Assembly (NCBI GenBank): GCA_910589415.1
Contig: OU342630.1
Span: 73,218,186-73,282,185 of the forward strand
Direction: 5' to 3'
Length of the DNA stretch: 64,000 bases
Source: Malachius bipustulatus
Lineage: Eukaryota > Arthropoda > Insecta > Coleoptera > Melyridae
Positions 59,750 to 64,000 of this stretch are shown here, piece by piece (within the stretch, counting starts at the first letter, position 1; every line of letters starts with the position of its first letter). The translations under genes and the position numbers were made by a program. A model generated the notes under the pieces. It had not been told where the DNA came from, searched no databases, and was given only the letters and a program-made list of their open reading frames with translations.

Positions 59750-60910
59750 TCAAAATATAAGTGGCGCAGTCGGTAGGATAGCCAACCGATTTAGGGGATA
59801 TAAATTCGGTTGTCCCAGTTTCAAAGAAAGAATACTTAAGTATGACCCCAGAAGTTCACGGAGAACAACAATTACTTCCAAGGTTTCTAGAGGTTTGTGA
59901 AAAATTAGTTACCAAATTTTATAATTTAGCAGATGATAATGATTTTCAAAATAAATATTTTGTGTCAAGCATCCTGGCTAAAATCACAGGAGAAGCTGCA
60001 ATTAATATTTCTCTTGTTACATTAAATCTTAAAACATCATTACTTAATGCTTACGCAGATAAACGCGATGCATATGTTTTAAACATAGAAATGATAGAAC
60101 TTAAGCAAGGAAATGAATCCGCGTTTGACTTCTCCAACCGGGTTCAACATATTGTAAATATGCAAGTAGGTAATCACATTTAGCTGCACATTATGAGATA
60201 AATACGCGAACAGTATTTATCCGGTTAGTTCAGAGTACTTGGTTGCAGATGTTACTTCGCGGTTTAAAGAACCAATTGAATCTTTAATGCGAGAACAAAT
60301 AATCCACCTGATTTAAATTCTGCTTTAAATATGCTGACTAACGATTTCCAAATTGAAGCTAATCAAGAAAAATTACAAAAATATAAAATAAATCAGAATC
60401 CAAATTATCAACAAAAAAATAATTTCTCAGCAAAATCAAAATCATTCCGACAGCTACAGTTAACAAACTTTCCACATAATTCTCAAGTACCAGAAACACA
60501 AAATTTTACGAGTCTTATTACTTTAGCATGCATAACTTGATCTAGGTGAATCACATGTGATCCCCACTTTGTCTATATGTTAGTTGGTTACCTTATGTAC
60601 CATAGCTATAACCATGAGCCCGCTCCTAGGTCCCAGTGAATTTTGTCATTCATTTGAATAAAACTATACAGGATATCACCGGTGATACGCTTGGTGTACA
60701 TGTGAACTAATACGTTTGGTCACCGGTGATACAAGATACAATACATGTGGTATGTAAGAGCAGAAACTTCCCTATAGCCTCGGTAGCCAACGTGTTAATA
60801 ATCCGCATCCTTATCACAGTGGTAATGTTAATTTTAGAAATTAAAATGTTTTAGCACCAGGTCAAAATAATTCGCAGCAATTTAATAAGCCTATAACTTA
60901 AAAAATAGAA
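59750..60910 (+). mobile_element. 17.6/gypsy-like LTR retrotransposon: primer site and gag
   Basis: TGGCGCAGTCGGTAGGAT (59762) matches the serine-tRNA-type primer-binding site used by 17.6/297-like elements, so a 5' LTR should end just before it. Gag follows from ATG 59842 (QQLLPRFLEVCEKLVTKFYN ... KRDAYVLNIEMIEL) with a stop at 60181. A second frame 60331..60540 carries an Asn/Gln-rich gag tail, and NPHPYHSGNVNFRN near 60800 continues it. Between 60541 and 60798 an unrelated piece with TATCACCGGTGATA repeats appears inserted. Protease, RT and integrase are not found downstream, so the copy is deleted. The 5' LTR boundary was not located. Confidence 0.65.
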
Positions 60911-61000
60911 ATAGTTTTCTCAAATTTCATTTATATGATTTTCATAAATATTTTGGCTGTTTATTCGGTTTATTGACTGTATACATTGAAACTACTTAAT

Positions 61001-61756
61001 GTATACAGGGTGTCCCATAAGTAATGGTCCGTGGTAAAATGGGAGATTCTTGGCTTAAAAATATTACGATCTGATACTACTTGCTCTAACAAAATCTTGA
61101 TAATAAAAAAGATACAGGGTGGCAAAGTTGAGATTTAAAAATTTTCTTTTCAAAATATCTTGGAAAATTGTAAAGGTACGAACGTGAAAACTTGGGGATA
61201 GATGTTTTACTGTATAAGAAATCATAATAATTTGATACCCGTGTCGATGTATTTTATAGAGGGTGCCACTTAGGTCATGTTGACGACGTAAATGAACACA
61301 TAAATTTTTTATCCTTCAGACTATCGCGCATTTTATTGTGAAATATTAAAGTTACATCAATGTTGAGAAAAAAAGGTATACCGATTGTCAGTCTCAAAAG
61401 TTAGTGGTTTTCGAGATAATCACGTTTTAATAATCTCCTTTGTGGCGTAAATTTTTTTTTTGAAAAGGGGCGATGGCACACCCATATCTCCGCCGCTGGT
61501 TTTCGCAATTTATCACCATAAGCCGTAAATCATGAAAGATACTTAGCTCATGCTGCGTGCCAAATTTCAATTTTTTTAAAGCAGCCGTTTTGACAATATT
61601 CGCAAAACATTATTTTTTTCCCAAAACTTCAACGACCTGTATCTTGAAAAGAAAGCTTTCCCGGCTATAAGGTGTATTAGAGAAACTGGCATTATTTTAA
61701 CGTTATCTATCGTTTGGTAAAGTCATGACGTTTTAAGTTGGACCACCCTGTATATT
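61001..61756. mobile_element. TACAGGGTG...CACCCTGTA element of about 755 bp
   Basis: It begins TATACAGGGTGTCCCATAAG (61001) and ends GGACCACCCTGTATATTA (61740-61758). An internal GATACAGGGTGGCAAAGT (61107) matches its own inverse near 61636 (GACCTGTATCTTG) only weakly. Arms are diverged, so this is either an old foldback or a two-ended element without long arms. Confidence 0.5.
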
Positions 61757-61999
61757 ATAAATGTTAATATTTATAAATATTAAATGGTTTTTTGGCATAA
61801 ATTTACAACACAGAAATTTTAACTTTGATAACATTACCCTTATGAAGATTTTTAAGATTTTAAAGATGCTAATTTTATTTTCATCTTTTGTTGTAAGTAT
61901 TTATCTTAAGATTTTTTTTTAAATATTGATTTCTTGTAATTACAGTTCTCCTGATGAAGATCTAAATTAAGATCGAAATATATAGAGTTTAACAAAAAA

Positions 62000-63295
62000 A
62001 GATGGAAAAAAACTTTGAAACCAAATCAACAGGATTGGAAAAAAATTACTTGAAATTTGATTTAATGCAATAAAATTCATATTATTTTTTATAATAAGCC
62101 AGTGGCGTGGGTAGGAAAAGGGTAAAAATGGCTAAATTTCTCTAACAATTTATGAGCACTTTTTTGAAGGAATTGAATTCAAAATTTTACAGCAGGCAAG
62201 TACACTAATAACCTTAAACCCTAAAAAATTTGAAGAAGTAACTAAGAAAAATGGCGGAGACATTCGAATTCATTTTATATGATGTTTATTTCTCTAAAAT
62301 TTTAAAACCGCTGCTATAGCTTAATATTTAAGGATTGGTGAACGAAATTTTTTACCCTTGTGAAACTTAGGGATAACGTTTGATTTTGGTAAACAAAAAT
62401 TTCTAAACTTGCGTTACTTCTACAGGGTGTCCCTCCAAATAAAAAATAAAAACCGTCTATGAGGCACGGTTTCTGGTCGCAGTTTTCAATCTAGGGAGCT
62501 GAATTTTTTTTATGAGTAAGATAGCCGCAAGGATTCGTCTGGTACTGTATTTGAGTAAAGTCGGTCGAGCCGTTTCAAAATGGAGGTTTTTTTAATTTTA
62601 GAAAAAAATGCTAGATTTTGAACCCCTAATACCTATAAGCAAGTTAGAAAAAACAAATTTGAACCAAGTTACCACGATTAGAAGAAAATTATTTTAAAAT
62701 TGAGGTAGTGCAGTAAAATTTTGCATATTTTTCCATTAATAAGCCAGTGGCGTGGGTAGGAAAAGGGTAAAAATGGCTAAACTTCTATAATCATTTATGC
62801 CATTTTTGAAGGAATTGAACTGAAATTTTTTCAGTAGACAACTATACTAATAACCCTTAACTCTGAAAAATTTCAAGAAGCAAATAAGAAAAATGGCGGA
62901 GATATTAGAATATTTTTACATGATGTTTATTCCCCTAAAATTTCAAATTTTCGGTTTTCAAAACTCCCCTTTCCCTTTTTTAGAATTTATTAAAAGTAGT
63001 GTAAAGAATAGTATTTTTTAAGTAAAGTTAGCCAGTGGCGGACACAAGAAAAGGAAAAAATTGTTAAATTTGAAAATTTTTTTTGTTTTGTTAAATTAAA
63101 AAATTCATTCTAAGGCACGTTTTCAAACTAAACGAAATGAAATTTTCTCAGTAAGCCACTACGCTAATATGACCTGACTATGGAAAATTTCAGAAAGCCT
63201 ATTTAAAAAGCGGTGAAAATATTGATAATTGAATCGCATAAAAATACACTATCTATGCGATTGATGCGCAAGAAGGTTTTTTTTTATTAAAAAAT
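62000..63295 (+). repeat. repeat with about 640-bp internal units (copy C)
   Basis: Unit marks AGCCAGTGGCGTGGGTAGGA at 62098 and 62742, then a partial unit AGCCAGTGGCGGACACAAGA at 63031. The end TGCGATTGATGCGCAAGAAG (63257) is the inverse of copy A's end at 25098. The order of blocks matches copy A, so these are copies of one element. Confidence 0.8.
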
Positions 63296-63329
63296 ACACT
63301 TATAAAAACAGCAAAGATTTTACCCCAAC

Positions 63330-64000
63330 ATGGGAATAATTTTGAAAATAATCACGTTTCTAATAATAAAAGACCGAGAAAGAAAGATATGTAATAGTAA
63401 AGCAAAAATAATTTCAGGTTCCTCCACCATCAAACAAGGGACAGAAATAAATAATATTACCAGGAACTTAGGAGTTCTTCCAATCGACCTAGGACTTGGA
63501 AAACTTAAACGCACGCAGCATACGTTTGTTCACTTTTATCATCTTCAATCATTGTTCGATGAATTTAAAAGTCTCAAAAATCAATATGATGATCTTATAA
63601 TAATAATATGATTTATAATAATGAATTACGGAATTATGATACACTATTGCTCGTATTCACAAACGATAATTTCCTAAATAATTACGTAATTATTTAAATG
63701 AGTGAGATGGAGATATGCAGTTTTTTTGCAATAGAATGAGATGGGGATAATTGATTACGTAATTATTCAGGAAATTATCGTTTGTGAATACGGGCATATG
63801 AGTACACTAAGAATTCATATTTCGTCAAATCGTAGCAAGTCAAAAATTAATTTTTGAAAATATAGATAATCTTAGAGTTAATACTAGAGATAATAAGAGA
63901 GGCTTAGTAGATTTCTTAGGAACAGTGTATAGTAAAAGAAAATTGCCAACGATGACGAAAAAATTTTTAAAAATATTAAGTCAATTTTAGAGAAAAATGG
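63330..64000 (+). pseudogene. env-like gene fragment of an errantivirus-type LTR element
   Basis: The frame 63330..63611 starts with a hydrophobic stretch (MGIILKIITFLIIK) and continues with a pattern (LGVLPIDLGLGKLKRTQHTF, then FVHFYHLQSLFDEFKSLKNQ) like the N-terminal part of the fusion-type env of insect errantiviruses. After a 150-base MITE, about 63880 onward reads RDNKRGLVDFLGTVYS. That looks like the basic cleavage site and fusion-peptide start of the same family. The MITE and stops interrupt it, so it is not functional as it stands. It runs off the window's right edge. Whether it belongs to the gag at 59.8 kb is unclear, because pol is missing and a different repeat lies between. Confidence 0.5.
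63650..63797. mobile_element. 151-bp-family MITE, copy 3 (opposite orientation)
   Basis: It is inverted relative to copies 1 and 2, with the same CGTATTCACAAACGATAATT ends. The first end reads GCTCG instead of GCCCG, and a second change (ATTCAGG for ATTTAGG) lies near the other end. It lies between two parts of the env-like sequence. Confidence 0.85.

Overview
This is a repeat-dense, AT-rich insect genomic segment, not prokaryotic. Three things show it: seven-transmembrane insect odorant receptor (Or) exons split by GT-AG introns, a mixture of insect transposon families (mariner, a DD82E Tc1/mariner relative, jockey/I-type and R2/R4-type LINEs, BEL/Pao, 17.6/gypsy-type LTR elements), and abundant TAGGTAGGTACCTA microsatellite drift. 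Such drift is common in aphid-like Hemiptera and in Lepidoptera. I cannot fix the order from sequence alone.

Host genes. Two Or paralogues lie head to tail on the minus strand. OrB (43495..59397) has six exons that join in phase into a 399-residue protein. OrA (24768..31105) has the last five exons with identical lengths (571, 100, 111, 156 and 54 nt), but no first exon was found anywhere between it and OrB. A small secreted-protein gene (plus strand; exons 13086..13109, 18708..18775, 21465..21786) joins in phase into a 137-residue protein with a signal peptide and a YNRNQD tandem repeat. Weaker candidates are a SAM-domain gene start with a 1-base frameshift (7178..7594, minus), a two-exon secreted protein (36403..39164, plus), a spliced basic protein with an AT-hook-like motif (50623..51046, plus) and a 34-residue membrane micropeptide (9653..9757, minus).

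Layout. 1-6.2 kb: a SINE, then a run of large inverted repeats. 6.2-12.9 kb: SAM gene fragment, micropeptide candidate and two foldbacks. 13-21.8 kb: the secreted-protein gene, whose two introns hold a foldback split by a LINE, a 2.26-kb DNA transposon, a mariner and another foldback. 21.8-31.1 kb: OrA with introns full of LINEs and a 640-bp-unit repeat. 31.2-43 kb: LINE fragments, foldbacks, MITEs and the second secreted candidate. 43.5-59.4 kb: OrB; its fourth intron holds an R2/R4-like LINE, a CR1-like LINE split by a BEL/Pao fragment, and a small gene, and its first intron holds a DD82E transposon. 59.7-64 kb: gag-like and env-like parts of LTR elements, a foldback, the 640-bp repeat and a MITE.

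The dominant oddity is a set of at least ten foldback (long inverted repeat) elements, many with ends TACAGGGTG / CACCCTGTA, some about 2 kb long, several inside introns of host genes. All exon joins, domain calls and family names come from reading the sequence by eye. No search or alignment was run.
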